Counted from the first letter of the stretch, positions 12,093 to 25,291 are shown. The stretch: 64,000 nucleotides of DNA from Dryomyza anilis (GCA_951804985.1 OX638131.1:372001-436000); one strand, 5' to 3'. Numbers and translations are program-made. The notes: generated by a model not told the origin, from the letters alone.

Positions 12093-13457
12093 TACTGGAA
12101 CTGGTGCAAAATAGTGTTGGACGGTGTTATTTACAAGTTTTTCGTGATTGATATGAATCCCTTTAATATTGGGCTTACCAATTTTCACAATTATTATTGT
12201 GATGCATCTTCGTATGATAAAATGATAAAGACTTGTCGTCTTCAGTTTTCTTTCCGTGTATGTTCCAGTATATGTTTTCTGTGTGTCTGAGTGCGTGTGT
12301 TCATTCGCACGTGATATAGCTTAAACTCAAACATTAGGAATTATTCTAATGCCAGAGCATCAAGAGAGAACATTTTAATTCAATAGGCGCACAAAGACTA
12401 CAGGTTATGGCAGTGGTAGGTACTACAAAAGGGCGAATAGCTTTTCTAGGATATACCTGGCACTGTTTTTGATTGTTGAATAGACTGCATTGCTTGGATG
12501 CCCCACTCTTTGGTATCTTTCATTGCACCTTAATCCATGTATGTCATATAATTCAATTATAAACAAATCCGGCCGTGATCAAATTAGTGCAGTATTTAAT
12601 TAAATTTCGCACCCACGCAAATTCATGGTGCTGGCATCTGGAGGGCAGATAGATGGATGCTTTCCCCACCACACACTTCACAATTTTAATATTTGTTTTC
12701 CATTAAGATAAAATAAATAAACCGCTGTGTTTTTTATGCGTGGGCAAAAACAGACAACGTTATAAAAAAATCAAAAAATATTCCAAGAAATCGAATTTAA
12801 TTTGTAGCGCAAACAACAGCTAAATTCCTGCTTGTCAATAAAACACATAAAAATCAATTAACACACACACATACACATACTCACAACCCAACCCATACAA
12901 ATTGAAATAGTTGCAGCAATCAGTTCATATCCTGTGGAGTGCAGGACGAAGACAAGACAAAGAGCTGCGAGTCGTTGCGGTCGCAGCTGTGGCCAGACTA
13001 AGCAAAAATCTTATCAGGAAATCAGTGAATCATTTAATTAGCGCTTAGTTCAACGTGCGATGTCCTTGCTGTTGTCGTGCGATCATTTGACGGGGCAGAC
13101 AGACAGGTGGATAGCCGGATTTCGGACGGACAAACAGACAAGCACACGCATTCGCAACAGACGCAGCAGAAGTAAAATAATCGTAGTTCATACACCGTAA
13201 AAAATAAGTTTAAAAATAAGATAGAAAATTGTTTTGAAAAAATAGAGAGCACCACAAAATACACTGGGCTAAATTAACTTGACGTTTTCATAAAATTTTG
13301 ATTTCTTTAAATTCACCAGGACAAAATGCAAAATCGCTTCAGTAAATAATGATTTCAGTTACTGGTTATCATATCATTCATACTTTGATGGAAAATTACA
13401 AAGAATTTTATTACTTAAAATTGAGATTTTACAAAACATGATAAGACACATTTATTA
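12093..13457. other. repeat-poor DNA, no gene recognised
   Basis: This is mixed composition with short CA-rich stretches (12850-12890) and GACAGACAGG near 13099. A 76-codon minus-strand frame (13034-13264) is not convincing. I see no repeat-family match. Confidence 0.4.
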
Positions 13458-14443
13458 CACACAGAGAACTCATTTGTTGCGGCAACCAACTAAATTGCCC
13501 TATCGAATCATTCGGTTGCGGCAACAACTGATAAAGTAGTTGCAACAACCTCTTAATTTGGTTGTGCCAACCTCCTAGTCGGTGAGAATGAGGTTTTGAC
13601 AACCTACAAATAGGTGATTATAAGGTTGTGACAACCTCCTAATCGGTGAAGATGAGGTTGTGGTAACCTCCAAATCGGTGATCATGAGGTTATGACAACC
13701 TCCAAATTGGTGAACATGAGGTTGTCGCAACCTCCTAGTCGGTAGGCATGTTGTGAAATTTTATTATAACATAGTTATTTATGATATAAAACTTATGTAT
13801 TTTATATGTATTATAATTCAGTAAAATTGTCGCACACACAATTTCGAAGTATATCTACTAATTCCTGCTCCCTGAAAAAAAAACTATGATGAAACTACAT
13901 GTATCTGCATGCATTTATTTTTTATTTCCTCATAACCAATAAATAAAAAAAAACTATTTCCATTGGTCACATATTTTTTATTTATATTATATTTTACTAG
14001 CTAATGAGCAATTTGTATTGAATAAATATATTATTTTATTAATATTTGTATATTTATTTCACAATGTAACTTAATTAATGAATTTCCTACTGTTTGCCAC
14101 TTGTGAAAATGTTTGACGTTTATTTATTTCTGCATGTATCCATAATTTTTGGCAAGAAACTGGCAACCGAACTGCTGATAGACATGAGGTTGCCGTTTGT
14201 CATTTTGTTGATACAACAACTTACTCAATCGCCGTAACAAATGCACGAATGTCAATTTTGGCAGAATGAAAAATGCAATCATGAGGTTACGGCAACCGAA
14301 CGTGCAGTTGCGCAGACTACCATTTCGGTTGTAGAAAAATAAGGTACGTTCATTTTAATGACATGAGGTTACAACAAATTTATTTCGATTGCAATACTGA
14401 AACGTTGGTTCAATTAACCTCATGCCAAAAGAGGATTTGTGTG
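13458..14443 (+). mobile_element. palindromic element family B, copy B1
   Basis: The left 290 bp carries GGTTGYGRCAACCTCC words separated by GGTGA-A-ATGA, for example GAGGTTTTGACAACCTAC, AAGGTTGTGACAACCTCC and GAGGTTGTCGCAACCTCC. The right end has matching words in mirror order (TGAGGTTACGGCAACC, GAGGTTACAACAAAT). The ends are TA|CACACAGAGAACTC on the left and, reverse-complemented, TACACACAAATCCTC on the right. A second copy in reverse orientation lies at about 50.13-51.33 kb. No protein is encoded. Confidence 0.75.
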
Positions 14444-14459
14444 TACGCAAAAATATAAA

Positions 14460-14775
14460 AAGGCGGAAATTAAAAAAAAAAAATCTAAGTTTATCATATA
14501 ACATTTTGATGATAAGTTTTACTGAATTTTTGAAAAACAAACATATTATTTTTCGAATACAAAAAATTAAAAAATTGTCTAAATAAATATTTTTTTTTTA
14601 TAATTTTTTTTTAAATACAAAATAACCAAAAAAAAAAATTAATGTTTTTTAGCGATCAATATTATGAATTGTTCTTCAATACAATTAATCATGGTTTGAA
14701 GGACGAAATTCAACAATATGAAGACTATTTTTTTTACTTTTATTAGTTTTCTCCTCTGTGTTTTTACAGTGTATG
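14460..14775 (-). mobile_element. family A remnant, copy A5
   Basis: The reverse strand of 14650-14740 reads like the family A left end (AATTGTTCTTCAATACAATT, CATGGTTTGAAGGACGAAAT). The terminal TTTTCTCCTCTGTG near 14750 may be its decayed end. The rest is A/T homopolymer. Confidence 0.5.
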
Positions 14776-15488
14776 CAGTAAAAGGCTGTAGAGTATCAGT
14801 TGATACAACAACAACAGCAACAACTATTTGAACTTCATTTCAATTAGTCGCCTTGCGACGTAGGTACCTAGTTCGGTATCATTTATTTACGTCACTTTTC
14901 GCAGTCATCTCAGGGCACAGGCTCTGCTGTGTCCTTCGGGACCTATACAGCACCTTCAGAGATTTTTGTTCACATAGTTTTCAATTGTATGGCTCTGCGG
15001 AGGCAGCAACAGTATTAACTGCCGCATTGACGAAAGCACAAAAAATAAAACCAAATTAACTGCAAGGGCTAAAACTGTTAACGGCAGACGAGAATCAGAA
15101 ATTTCGAAAAATACAATGGCAACCTTTGTAAGTCGAATGGCCAAAATAATAAATGTTCGATTAACAAGTAGAACTAGAAAATCTGCGAATAACATATATC
15201 TTGTGTTTATTTTTTAATAGACAAACAGAAATCTGATCATATCGCTATTACTTTACTATATAGACATATATAATATTTATTGTAACAATTACTGCGACTG
15301 GAATTACACTTTTTTTTTGCGATATTTTCCATGGAGATGTCACACTGTGCACCATATTTTTTCTACTGATTTCAATTCAGTTTATTTTTGTATGTACCTT
15401 CTCGATGATATCGTCGTTTACAACGCACAGTGAGGCAATATTTTTGTTTAAGTAAAAGTAAAATTTGTGAATGACAAAAATGATTAGC
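14776..15488. other. mixed DNA, no gene recognised
   Basis: 14800-15060 is slightly GC-richer. Overlapping hydrophobic frames on both strands (14853-15059 and 14956-15195) do not resemble a family. CACTGTGC at 15343 and its near-mirror GCACAGTG at 15427 could be ends of a tiny old mariner-like fragment, but this is weak. Confidence 0.3.
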
Positions 15489-15864
15489 GTATTCACAGTT
15501 CATCGTATTTTAGTATGGTATTCGTACCATGTAGTATATATACGATACAATTACACGATACAATTACAATTATAAAAGTGAAATATCATAAGTGTTGTAT
15601 TGGAGAGTAGCCCTGAGGCATGTTTTTTGGATGTCGTATTTTGTGAAATGAAGAAAAATTGTGAAATTGAAGACAAAATAAAATGTTAATTTATTTGTTT
15701 TTCTTATCAAATCGAGAAATATTTATGAAAATCTCAATTTTACAAGAATCAGCTGTATTTATTTGACGAAATATTTTAACAAGTAGAAAAGTGGTACTCA
15801 TAGTTCAATTGCCGCACTGTCGTATTCGTCCAATGTCGTACCAATACCATGAAACTGTGAATAC
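15489..15864. mobile_element. MITE with GTATTCACAGTT inverted termini
   Basis: The left end is GTATTCACAGTTCATCGTAT and the right end, reverse-complemented, is GTATTCACAGTTTCATGGTA. Both are followed inside by GTATGGTATTCGTACC or GTATTGGTACGACATTGG. Total length is about 376 bp and no frame is present. The terminal TA could be the target dinucleotide, which would suit Tc1/mariner-type MITEs. Confidence 0.75.
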
Positions 15865-16492
15865 ACTAGATATAAAATTGAAAAATCAAGCTTTTGGGAT
15901 ATATTGTATATATTTGTATTGTTGATTACCAAAATACGGTATTCATATCAGCAAATGTAAAACTCGTAAATAGTGTAAAATTGTATATGTAGAAAATATT
16001 CACTATTAAAATGATTACTATAATTGAATTAATTTCTAAGTGTGCGTAAATAAAAATTTACAAAAAATGTGTATAAAATATTTCACATAAATTTATATAA
16101 ATCTAAAATATACGCGTTTTACATGAATACCTTTATTGTGTGGTGTGAATATTTAATGTGAATTATGTAAAATAAATGTGTATTTAAAATGAAAAAATAT
16201 ATATTGTGGCAATTCTTTTTTTTTTACAAAATAACAAATTTACATTACATTATTCTTTTATTATTAAAAGTGTACATTTTATATAAAAAAAGGAAACTTA
16301 CATTGGAGAATATTACATCCCGCGACAGGAATATTTCCGAGATAAATGAAAATTTATCGTATGTCGGCCAGTCCACGTCAAAGCGGGCACTTCTAAGATT
16401 TACTTTTTTTAAATTCGTTGAAATATTGCATTTCACGTTCTGTGTTCAAAAATATTTTACAAGTGTTTTTTGTTTAATAAAAAAAAGTTGGT
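15865..16492. other. AT-rich DNA with small palindromes, nothing named
   Basis: 16030-16200 is rich in TTTACATGAATA/TGTGTAAAAT-like words on both strands, suggesting another old foldback element without recognisable ends. The frame at 16189-16494 is AT-driven. Confidence 0.3.
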
Positions 16493-17159
16493 AGTTCTAC
16501 CCCTTACTGTACTACGTAGCACTGTAGCACGTGAACCAGAAATGCAGTAAAACTATGTAGTTACTTCCTATACAAAAACAACTATATCAATGTAGTAAGA
16601 ACAAATACATAAATCAAAGACATATGTATTTAATTTAAATACATTTTTATTTATTTTTATTACAGCAGCCTTACATTGAAAATTTTCCTTGAAATTCAAC
16701 ATTTTGTATTCAGTTAAACTACTGTAGCACGTAAACCATAGGTTCAAAATTGAACAATTTGGACTCAATTGAAAGGTAATGAATTTCTCTTTCTAAAGTT
16801 TTTACTTGTTTTATGGTATTTTCAATAAGTAAGCATGTTATATAATTTTTATATATTGACGGAGTTTAATCAAGTTTTTAAAAAATAGTAATCGTTGAGG
16901 TTCTACTCTAAATTTTTCAGTCTGAGTGCATTATTTATGTAGTTTTGCGATGATGTAAAAAAAAAAATAAATAAAAATTAAATGTGAACACCAAAATCGG
17001 TTTTAAAATTTTCGGACCATTATTTCTCACTATATTAATTTTAGAGATTTTAAAAACGACAAAACTTTTAGAAAATAAATTCATTACCTTTCAAAAGAGA
17101 TAAAATTATTCAAAATGTTGAATTTCAACGAAATTTTTAAATTTATCAAGGGTAGAACT
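16493..17159. mobile_element. MITE with AGTTCTACCC inverted termini
   Basis: The left end is AGTTCTACCCCTTACTG and the right end, reverse-complemented, is CAGTTCTACCCTTGATAA. Further in, AAAGGTAATGAATTTCTCTT (16776) faces AAATTCATTACCTTTCAAAA (17079), so the arms extend inward. CTACTGTAGCACGTAAACC near 16718 repeats CACTGTAGCACGTGAACC near 16519. There is no coding capacity. Confidence 0.65.
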
Positions 17160-19300
17160 GAAAAAAAAACACTATTTTAATAAAATAATAAAAATAGGTT
17201 CATATGTTTTGTGGCACCATAAAAGTCTTTAAATTTCCAAAAACAACTAAACTCAACATATTTTTTGTCGAAAACGGCCGGTTTGACGTATAATGGCTGA
17301 TATCTAATTTTGTGAAATTTTAGAAGATGTTTTCATACAAATGCTTTTGAACTTTAGATGATCACAGTCCCACTGTGCGCCGCCTAGATTCGTCCTACTA
17401 ATAACATGGTTCGGAATAACATTTAACGAAAATGCAATTAATGGTTGCTACTATTAGCTGAATTTGCCAAAGAATTGAACTTGGACGAGGGGGTGTCTTC
17501 TTCGTCTTTCACTTCTTTTTCGTCTTCTTCTTGTCGTCTTCTTCTTGTCGTCCAACGAATGAGACAGCAACTGTTTTCTACTTAACGGTTCAATGTACAT
17601 ACAACCGAACAGGACATGCTGTGCTAATGAAAAGGATTCCATTGTCATTCCATTCCATTTGCTTTGTGCAAAAAAGCAATTCCACATGCTACAGGAAATC
17701 ATTAATTTTATCTTAAATGAATACTATTTTTATGTTCTTGAATAGCCACAGCATTGTTAAGAAGGATATTATAAAACAAAACCAAAAAAAAGGGAACTTT
17801 CGCAAAGGATTCATGATATGTTATTGGCAGTAATTAATTTGTGGGGCAGTGTTTTTTTAATAAAATATTCCAGGACATACTACTTAAACTATACATTTTA
17901 TAAATACTTTCAAAACTTTAAACCATTTTTAGTTTCGGTTTTAATCCATGAAACATTTGCTCATTTCGTATTTCTTTCGAAACACAATACATGAAGCCCT
18001 GCAACCAAACATGTTACAATTCAAGAAACGGACAACTCTTTTTTTCCGACTAACTAATGGCACTAATATGCACAATTATAGGTCAGAAGGTTAGCATTAA
18101 TTGGGAGCTTAAGCCGTTTTAGTAAAATCAACAGGACCCTTTTGGTTAGTCTGTGCCGACTGCTGAGTTAGTTTCATGAGTTTCACATATACCAACGAAG
18201 CCAAACAAAAACTGCTACGAATGCAGTCATGGTTTCGCAATTATTAGTCAAAAATATATAAAATTGAATTTTGATTTTTAATGTGTTTAACTTCGAAGAG
18301 AGTGCGACGAGCACACAGCATTCGATTGGCATGCATTAATTTGACTAACACAAGTCGAGAGTTTCCCTCCCAATCGAATACTTTTAACCCAATATCGTTG
18401 CAAATATTCTCTACTTTCGATCTGATTGGATGATGCTTCTCATTTATTTTGCAACATCATTTATCAATATTTTGCCAGAACGATATTCAATAAACTTAAA
18501 TTAAAAGCAAACACATCCTGCACAACCATCCATCCATCCGTCTGTCTGTCGGGCTGTTTGTATGAGTGTGTCCGTTTTTATATTCACATTGAGCATGTGT
18601 GTGAGTGCATATGAAAACGCAACAACAGTACTGAATTTAACCTTTAATCCATATTGGTGATTGCAATACTTCTGCCAGAATATTTTGTGGTAAAAATGGG
18701 GGGGGGGGGGGAATATTCAAATAAATACCCGCTGTGGATCTAACGAGTTTTCAGAAGCTATGTGAGATTTGGATAAAGGTAGAAAGAGGCATATATAAAA
18801 CATGAAAATACTTAATACCTCTGCAAAGACAAGCCAAAAGAGTTACCGGACGTTACTCCTTATAAATTCTAAATCTTCAAAGCAAAAAGCAGCACAATAG
18901 ATACGACCTATCAATAAATCTGGATGTTCATGAGTGAGCGCATGATATTGTACGAATTAAAATGTATTTTCTTATCTCGGTCTCGATTTATTACGTTCGA
19001 GTCGTGCCATTTTAGTATCTACTCAAAAATAAAAATTGTTTGTTTAAATTATTAAATTTTTCTATATTTTCATTTATAATTCTGAGATCAATATTCAAAA
19101 GGCACGAAAGTATCCAATAACATAACTTTAAAATATTTAATGTTATGTTATAATATTTAAATATCTTTAAATACAATACAAATATAATTAAAAGCAAAAA
19201 CAAAAGCAAATGTATTTGTTTTTACTAATTGATGAAATTTTTTTTTTAATTTTCTGAATTTCTGTACAAAATTTTACTACTTTTTTATTGAAAATAAGTA
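17160..19300. other. repeat-poor DNA, no gene recognised
   Basis: 17450-17560 holds CTTCTT/GTCGTCTTC simple sequence that creates a basic minus-strand frame (17454-17702) of no significance. 18000-18660 is repeat-free, with CATCCATCCGTCTGTCTGTC near 18530. Nothing gene-like is recognised. Confidence 0.4.
18698..18711 (+). repeat. poly-G run of 14
   Basis: Fourteen consecutive G residues in otherwise AT-rich DNA. This is the longest G run in the window and is either a mononucleotide microsatellite or an assembly artefact. Confidence 0.9.
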
Positions 19301-20082
19301 CACAGAAAAAATATACGTCATATTTATGAATTCCGCTCTTTAAAACAAGATTCATTGTATTAAATAATATTAATGACTTACGACATCAATGTTATGAATG
19401 CGATCATAAATATGATGAACTCTAGCCAACTGTCGAAAAAATGTCCTTCAATAGTCTTCTTCAATATGATGTGATTCAATATGATGAACTGTATGTGAAA
19501 AATACGTTTCAACATAAAAATGAACAAATAGATAAAATAAACATATATGTAAATCATGTATGTTATTTCATATATAATGCTTGCTCGCGCATGCTTTGTA
19601 ATATATTTATTTCTAATTAAAACTTTTTAATAAAAAAAAAAATTACGAAAAACTTTTTATTTTGATAATATTTTGAAAAAAAAAATATAGTTTTTTTTTG
19701 ATAAAATTTTTTTCAATTTTTTTTTTATAATTTCTTTTTGAATTGATTTTGATTTTTGAAAAATTCGTAAAAAAATGTCTATCAATTAATATAATTTGAA
19801 AAAAACATTAAATTCATCATATTGAACATCATATTTACAAATTTTTAATTATTCATAGATATTACCATTATATTCATCAATATGACGATTCAAATTTATA
19901 GTATTAAATATTTCGTTCATCAGTGTGATGTTCGATATTATGAAGTTCATATATATAATGAATGTATTATCAATATATCATTTAATAAACGGTGGTATCA
20001 ATATGATGAATCTGGAGGTTGGGGAAAAAATTCATAATTTTTATGAATAAATTTATCATATTGATGAATATTTTTTTCTGTG
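19301..20082 (+). mobile_element. palindromic MITE family A, full-length copy A6 with TA target duplication
   Basis: The element runs from CACAGAAAAAATATACGTCA to TTGATGAATATTTTTTTCTG then TG, and is flanked by TA at 19299-19300 and 20083-20084. It contains the family landmarks: TATTTATGAATTCCG at the left, CATCAATGTTATGAATGC, a long A/T-rich middle, and CGGTGGTATCAATATGATGA plus TTTATCATATTGATGAATAT at the right. No frame is significant. A TA duplication and short terminal inverted repeats point to a Tc1/mariner-type MITE, but no transposase source is visible. Confidence 0.85.
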
Positions 20083-20783
20083 TACATTTCGTATTTATCT
20101 AAATTTGCAAATAAAATATTATTTTTATTACACAAAACATGTAAAATAATTACTACTGCATTTATGTTGACTACATTTGGTTTAATTTAATAGAAAAATG
20201 TAAAATAAATACATCTACATTTATTTTTCTGCATTTTGTATTTATTTATAAGTATTTTATTAATTATTTAGTTGATTTTTACTTCTACCAAATATTAATA
20301 AAATAGCAGGGATCCGTGGGGAGATTTTTTTATGTGAGTGGTTGCAAAACAAAAAAAATATATATGTGTATATAATAAAAAATCTCTCTATATATATAAT
20401 AAAAAAAATGTTACCCGAGAGAATTTTCATAGAGACTTCTTTTCCCGACAATTCTTTCCGGGTTATTATTTGTGAATACAATTTTGACCTCTTCATTTGA
20501 ACAGTACATTTTTGGTGATTTAAGTACGTGTCGAGTTTTGTTGTGGTGACTTTTTGTGTGGTAAATTTTGCTGTGGTGAGTTCCAGTGAGATGAGTTTAC
20601 ATCGTTTTGGGGTGATTAATTACACCGTTGTGGGATATAGCAAAACTACATGTTACATTTTCATCAATATGTTAAAAAACTAATTTTTAATAAATTGTGT
20701 AGTGAAATGAAGTACAAAACACAAATCTATTAAAAACTGAAAAATGCAGTGTAACAATGTGTTTAAAAAAATACAGAAATGTG
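20083..20783. other. AT-rich spacer, nothing recognised
   Basis: 20100-20250 shows TAAATGTAGATG/CATCTACATTTA-type mirror words and could be an old foldback fragment. 20530-20620 has repeated GTTGTGGTGA, GCTGTGGTGAG and GGGGTGATT text. No gene is seen. Confidence 0.3.
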
Positions 20784-20950
20784 CACTGAGAGAAAAAATG
20801 TGTTAAATGATAATGTGTTAAAATTAAACACAAACGACAATATAAAAAATAGCTTAACACAATTTCATTTAAAACAAATGTTTTTGACAATTTTAGTAAA
20901 ATTTAAAACAATTGTTTTGAAACAAAAAAACTTTTAATTTTTATTTTAGT
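20784..20950. mobile_element. possible foldback fragment with CACTGAGAGAAAA end (family J)
   Basis: The sequence starts CACTGAGAGAAAAAATGTG and is followed by facing words TGTGTTAAA, TTTAACACA, AAACAAATGTTTTTG and AAAACAATTGTTTTG. The terminal pattern resembles that of families A, B, D, E and I. No right end was found. Confidence 0.35.
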
Positions 20951-21329
20951 AAAAAATATATCAAAAAAAGTATGTTTTGTTTTTTTAATTTGTTAAATTA
21001 TTTTAATAATATTTTTTTACTTTAATTTATATTTATTAAATCTACGTGAATATTTTAACAAAATAAATATCAACAACATTAGAAAACACATTGAAGGGAA
21101 CAAATTAAAAGTAAAATTAAAAACATCAAAGCATTTAATTTAATGCAGAAAAAATGATGTAGTTTCGAATTGTTCTTAATCGATCGAAAACATCAATTTT
21201 TTCTTAGTAAATACTTGAAAAAGCGTTACTTACTACAACATACATTTAAATAAAATAAATTTGAATAAAAGAGTTGCAAAATAATTTGTTTTCGTATCAA
21301 TTATTGTTCTATTTGTCTATTATTTGAGA
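20951..21329. other. AT-rich spacer, nothing recognised
   Basis: This is highly AT-rich sequence, possibly the continuation of the family J fragment. It has no frame and no clear repeat. Confidence 0.3.
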
Positions 21330-21730
21330 TTATATCATTCAATAAAAAATTGTATTTTTAAATGTTTATTTTCAATATTTTTTAAAATCAAATTTCAAAA
21401 TAAAGGTTTGTCTCCAACTACACATTTATGTATTTATAATTCTTATAAGTTTCATAATATTTAATTTATAATTATGGAAAGACTCCATTTCATCATATTA
21501 ATGAACAAGTGTTCATCATATTGATGAATTTGGTTCATTGATATTTATTTTAATATCATAAATCTTATCAGAATTATAAATACATAAATGTACAATTGGA
21601 GACAAATTTTAGTTTGAAATTTGATGTTATAAAAAATATTAAAAATGAAAAACATTGAAAAAACACGATTTTAGTTCAATGAATGAAATCATCAATATGA
21701 TGAATACTGACTGGTTTTTTGTTGGAAGAT
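21330..21730. mobile_element. palindromic MITE family A, subfamily 2, copy A7
   Basis: This has the same architecture as 8440-8850: TTGTCTCCAACTACACATTT on the left and TGTACAATTGGAGACAAATT on the right, with AACAAGTGTTCATCATATTG in the centre. GAAATCATCAATATGATGAA plus TACTGACTGG is at the right end. The mirror halves make a long foldback. Confidence 0.75.
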
Positions 21731-23378
21731 TTTTTTTTGTGTTTGGAGGTGCCTTTTTTAAATCCCAAAATATACGAATGTTTAAATCCAGATGATTTCG
21801 TAAATAGGTTTTTTTCTGTCCATTTTATGTGTGTTTTAGTGTGAAATAAGAGATAATTCTGTGTTTGGTTAAACGTATTTTTCTTAATAGGAACTTTTCT
21901 AATAACATAGTGAGTGCGGCAAGAACAAGAAGAAAATGGCCCACAATGATGTGTAAATGTCAAGAACACACAACAACCAACTATCGTTGAAGTGATTTCA
22001 GTTGAGCCGTATTTTCCACATACCCTAAAAAAAAAAAAATGCTGCCTGCCGTGCTGTCGGCCTACTGCGCAGCAACCATGAATATTTAAATGCTCCGAAA
22101 TAAAATAATAATGATAAATGCTGGCAATAAAGAGAAATGCTGGTGGCCCAAAATGAACTCAAGAAATACGACTATTGCCGGCCGCAGTCTTTTCATTTTC
22201 ATTTTTGGTACGATGAACCGACCGACAGATAGTTGGTCGGTCGTAGAAATTAAAGTAGCCAAAAAAGAAAAGTTTGACCAAAGTTCAGTTCTGGCTGGGT
22301 TCTATGTGGTGCGGCCCCATTTAGTGGTTGTTCGCTAGAATAACTGTAAATAAACTATAAACACGAACACGAACTCTCACGCACACATACGTCATCGTGA
22401 AGAGAAACACAAAGTTAATGTTAAGCATGCGTTATCCTTGACACAACGTCATGGAATATGGTAAGACGAAGAATCACCGACCAAGGAAGGAGGGCGCTGG
22501 AAGGTATTCGAAGCAGAGGGCGCTGGGCGCACAGAGTGGCCCACGGCTTGCAATCAATTTTGTTTACCTCCAGCGGATGTGGATGTGGATCTGGATGGAT
22601 TGCTGTGGACTTTGCACCGAAACAGAATGGGAAACGAACGCGATATGCGCTGAGTGATTGTTTTGGCATCGACTTGTGTTATGCTGTGCTATGCTGTGCA
22701 TGTGTCTGAGTGCCTTCCAGCTAAGAAGATGTAATCCATCCATCTGATTTTTGCACTATTTTTCTTTGGGGTCGCTCATCGTTGGTTCTGTCCTGACGTT
22801 ATAATGTTGCTATTGGAAAATCATCTGCGAAAAGTCAATTCATCCGTCAGCAAACACACTTGTTCAACACACTCATATCCTCAAATAGCCTTCGAGGCAC
22901 TTACTTGACACTCAACTCAGGCTTCACCCTCGCAGATGCTGCTACTTCTGCTGCTGCTGTTGAAATTGCGGCGGATGTGGAAAGTGCAGCTCCGAGCAGC
23001 GCAAGTTGAAACAGCTGCGTCCATATTGATTCAACTCAACAACATTTAACGAGCGCCCACGAGCCATGGCTTGGCCACCACGGCATGGATTCGACGGAGG
23101 CAGGGAGTCCGTCGAGTGGAGTCGAGGTTTAGCTTGCAGTTATTAACGAAGTTTATATTTGCACGAAAAACAACACGAGCGGAAACTGCAGCGGCGACCC
23201 AAAACAATACATTCCGCGCCTTCGAACAACATTCGAAACTTGGTTTGTGTTCGGAATGTATACATCATACTGTTTATGCAATAAATACTTTGCCATAATA
23301 GATTGAAACCTGAGCGATGCAAAAGTATCGAAAATAGAATAGGTTGGCTTCTTGTGCATGGGTCCCACGTCGAATCTG
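21731..23378. other. GC-richer island, no gene recognised
   Basis: 22020-23300 is one of the clearest repeat-free, GC-richer blocks. It contains GGATGTGGATGTGGATCTGG simple text (22573) and CTGCTGCTGCTG (22948). An open stretch without a start codon (about 22795-23010, plus strand) ends in an Ala/Ser-rich tail at a GCT repeat and is not convincing. Overlapping ATG frames at 22451-22709 conflict across three frames. Confidence 0.4.
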
Positions 23379-23761
23379 CACAGAAAACATGTTGTGCATA
23401 AATGGAAAGAACGCCGTTAATTGAGATGAGACACCGTTCATAATGTATATGGAAAAAATCATTCTATTTATGAACTATTCTTCGTATATATGAATGGTAC
23501 AATTTGTTCGAAACTGATATAATAAACTCGTTCATTGTGGTATTCATATTCATTTTTTGAAGCAAAGCAGCGCACCTTTTACAAATATCATGAATTTTTT
23601 CATAAATATTATGAAAGCGTTCATCAATTTTATGAACTTTTTCATTACGGTTTTTTGATGATTCATAACATGGATGAATTTGGTCATTACGACTCAACGT
23701 AATGAAAAATTCATTAAATTGATGAACAAATTCATAAATAGTATGAACTTTTTTTTCTGTG
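23379..23761. mobile_element. family A-related MITE, copy A8
   Basis: The ends are CACAGAAAACATG and CTTTTTTTTCTGTG, flanked by TG on both sides. The interior is built from TTCATAA-ATTATGAA words (AAATAGTATGAACTTTTTTT, CATAAATATTATGAAAGC, TTCATCAATTTTATGAAC) rather than CATCATATTGATGAA. It looks like a sister family with the same termini. Confidence 0.65.
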
Positions 23762-25291
23762 TGAAATTTTGTCTACTTTCGGAAACGGAAAAATGCCTAA
23801 CGATCCCTATACCCAAATTATTGGTTGGTTCTATGCCAAATGATTGCAAATACTTTAGATTTCTGTATATTGCAGTCAATAATACTAAATGCAATTAGAC
23901 CTTACTTATGACTAATGTTAGGTGTAATCACGGCACTCTGCCTAATAGGCCACCACGCATAGAGACTAGGTATAGAGACAATAGTCCGAGAAGTGAAGGT
24001 GACGTCAGAGGTCAATTAAACCTGTTGGACAAATATATTAACCGTCGACACCTTACAACGAAATATAAAACTTGATTGTCGGACCTCGAATAAAGAAGCT
24101 TTTGCGGGCTCCAAAACGATTTTTTTTTGTTTCTTAAGCCTGAATCATACGATTGAATAAACAAGAATTTTTCATACAAAAATTGGACAATCACACGATT
24201 GATATTAAAATTATTTGAAAATTGATTCAAATGTTGATTGGTTATTCAATCGTGTGAGTCTGCTTTACCCTTTTTCCAATTAAGCATTTGTTTTAGGAGC
24301 GGATGTTTAATTTTTTAAGTATGGAGACCGATCGGCCTAATTTATTTCATAGTTGAGACATCTCTGAAAATGAATGTGAAAAAAGTTTTCCGTTTTTTCC
24401 CCCACCCACCTGATCTTACATCAACCATGATTACTCAATGACAACTCCGACAAACTTATTGTGAATCATTTTAAGAAACGGGTATTTTTCGTTCAAAGGT
24501 GTTTTATATCAGAATAACTCCATAAACTCTATTTAATAAAACATTATATTTTGTGTTACATCCATGAATAATGTATAATTTATATTTGGAAATATGTTGA
24601 ACATATTCACTAATGTGATATTTTTGTTATTATTGCGCAACATCAATTATTCCGTCATCAGTTGTTCAGTTCAGTTCAGTACGGTTCAGTCAGATAGATG
24701 TAAAACCACAATGCAAATGCAACGGAAACGAAGGAATATCTCAAATATAAGAACAGCCGCACACGAGGCGTAGACCACAATCGCGAAATGATGAAGTTTG
24801 CAAACCAAATCGAGGCTCTGTTGTCGATTCTTGTCGAATTCTGGCAAAACCCAGTACAGAGGGAACCGAATGCGTAGTCAAAATCGAAACAATCTGCTCA
24901 TAAATTCCAAATCTCTCATGCGGAAAACTCTTGTATGAGGTATTCAGACACAATTCGATACGCATTGCACACTCTTACAATACCGGATTTGGGAAATGGT
25001 TCACTGTGGAGGGTGGGCCTCACAAGTCAGCAGGGTAGCTAACGGCATTAGGGTACAAGGAGCACTTTCTTTTGGGGGGTGGTTGGTTGATGTAGTTGGA
25101 ATGCAGACAATATACGGATTTGAATGCACATTCATCACTTGTACAGTTTGGTTTGTTTCAATTTTTTAAATTTAAATGTGGTGGATTTATTTTACAACAA
25201 AACAGGATAATAAATGTCATTGAACGAGGTTAATTAACAGATAAATTAACTCGCTTTAATTAAGACCCATATTTTAATACTTTTAAATATA
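23762..25291. other. repeat-poor DNA, no gene recognised
   Basis: This is mixed composition. 24650-25090 is GC-richer, starting with CAGTTCAGTTCAGT-type text. Short frames on both strands have no recognisable product. Confidence 0.4.

Noticed and set aside
22795..23010. Open stretch without ATG ending in an Ala/Ser-rich tail
   Set aside because: The protein-like look comes from a GCT repeat. There is no start codon, no convincing acceptor, and no known family.
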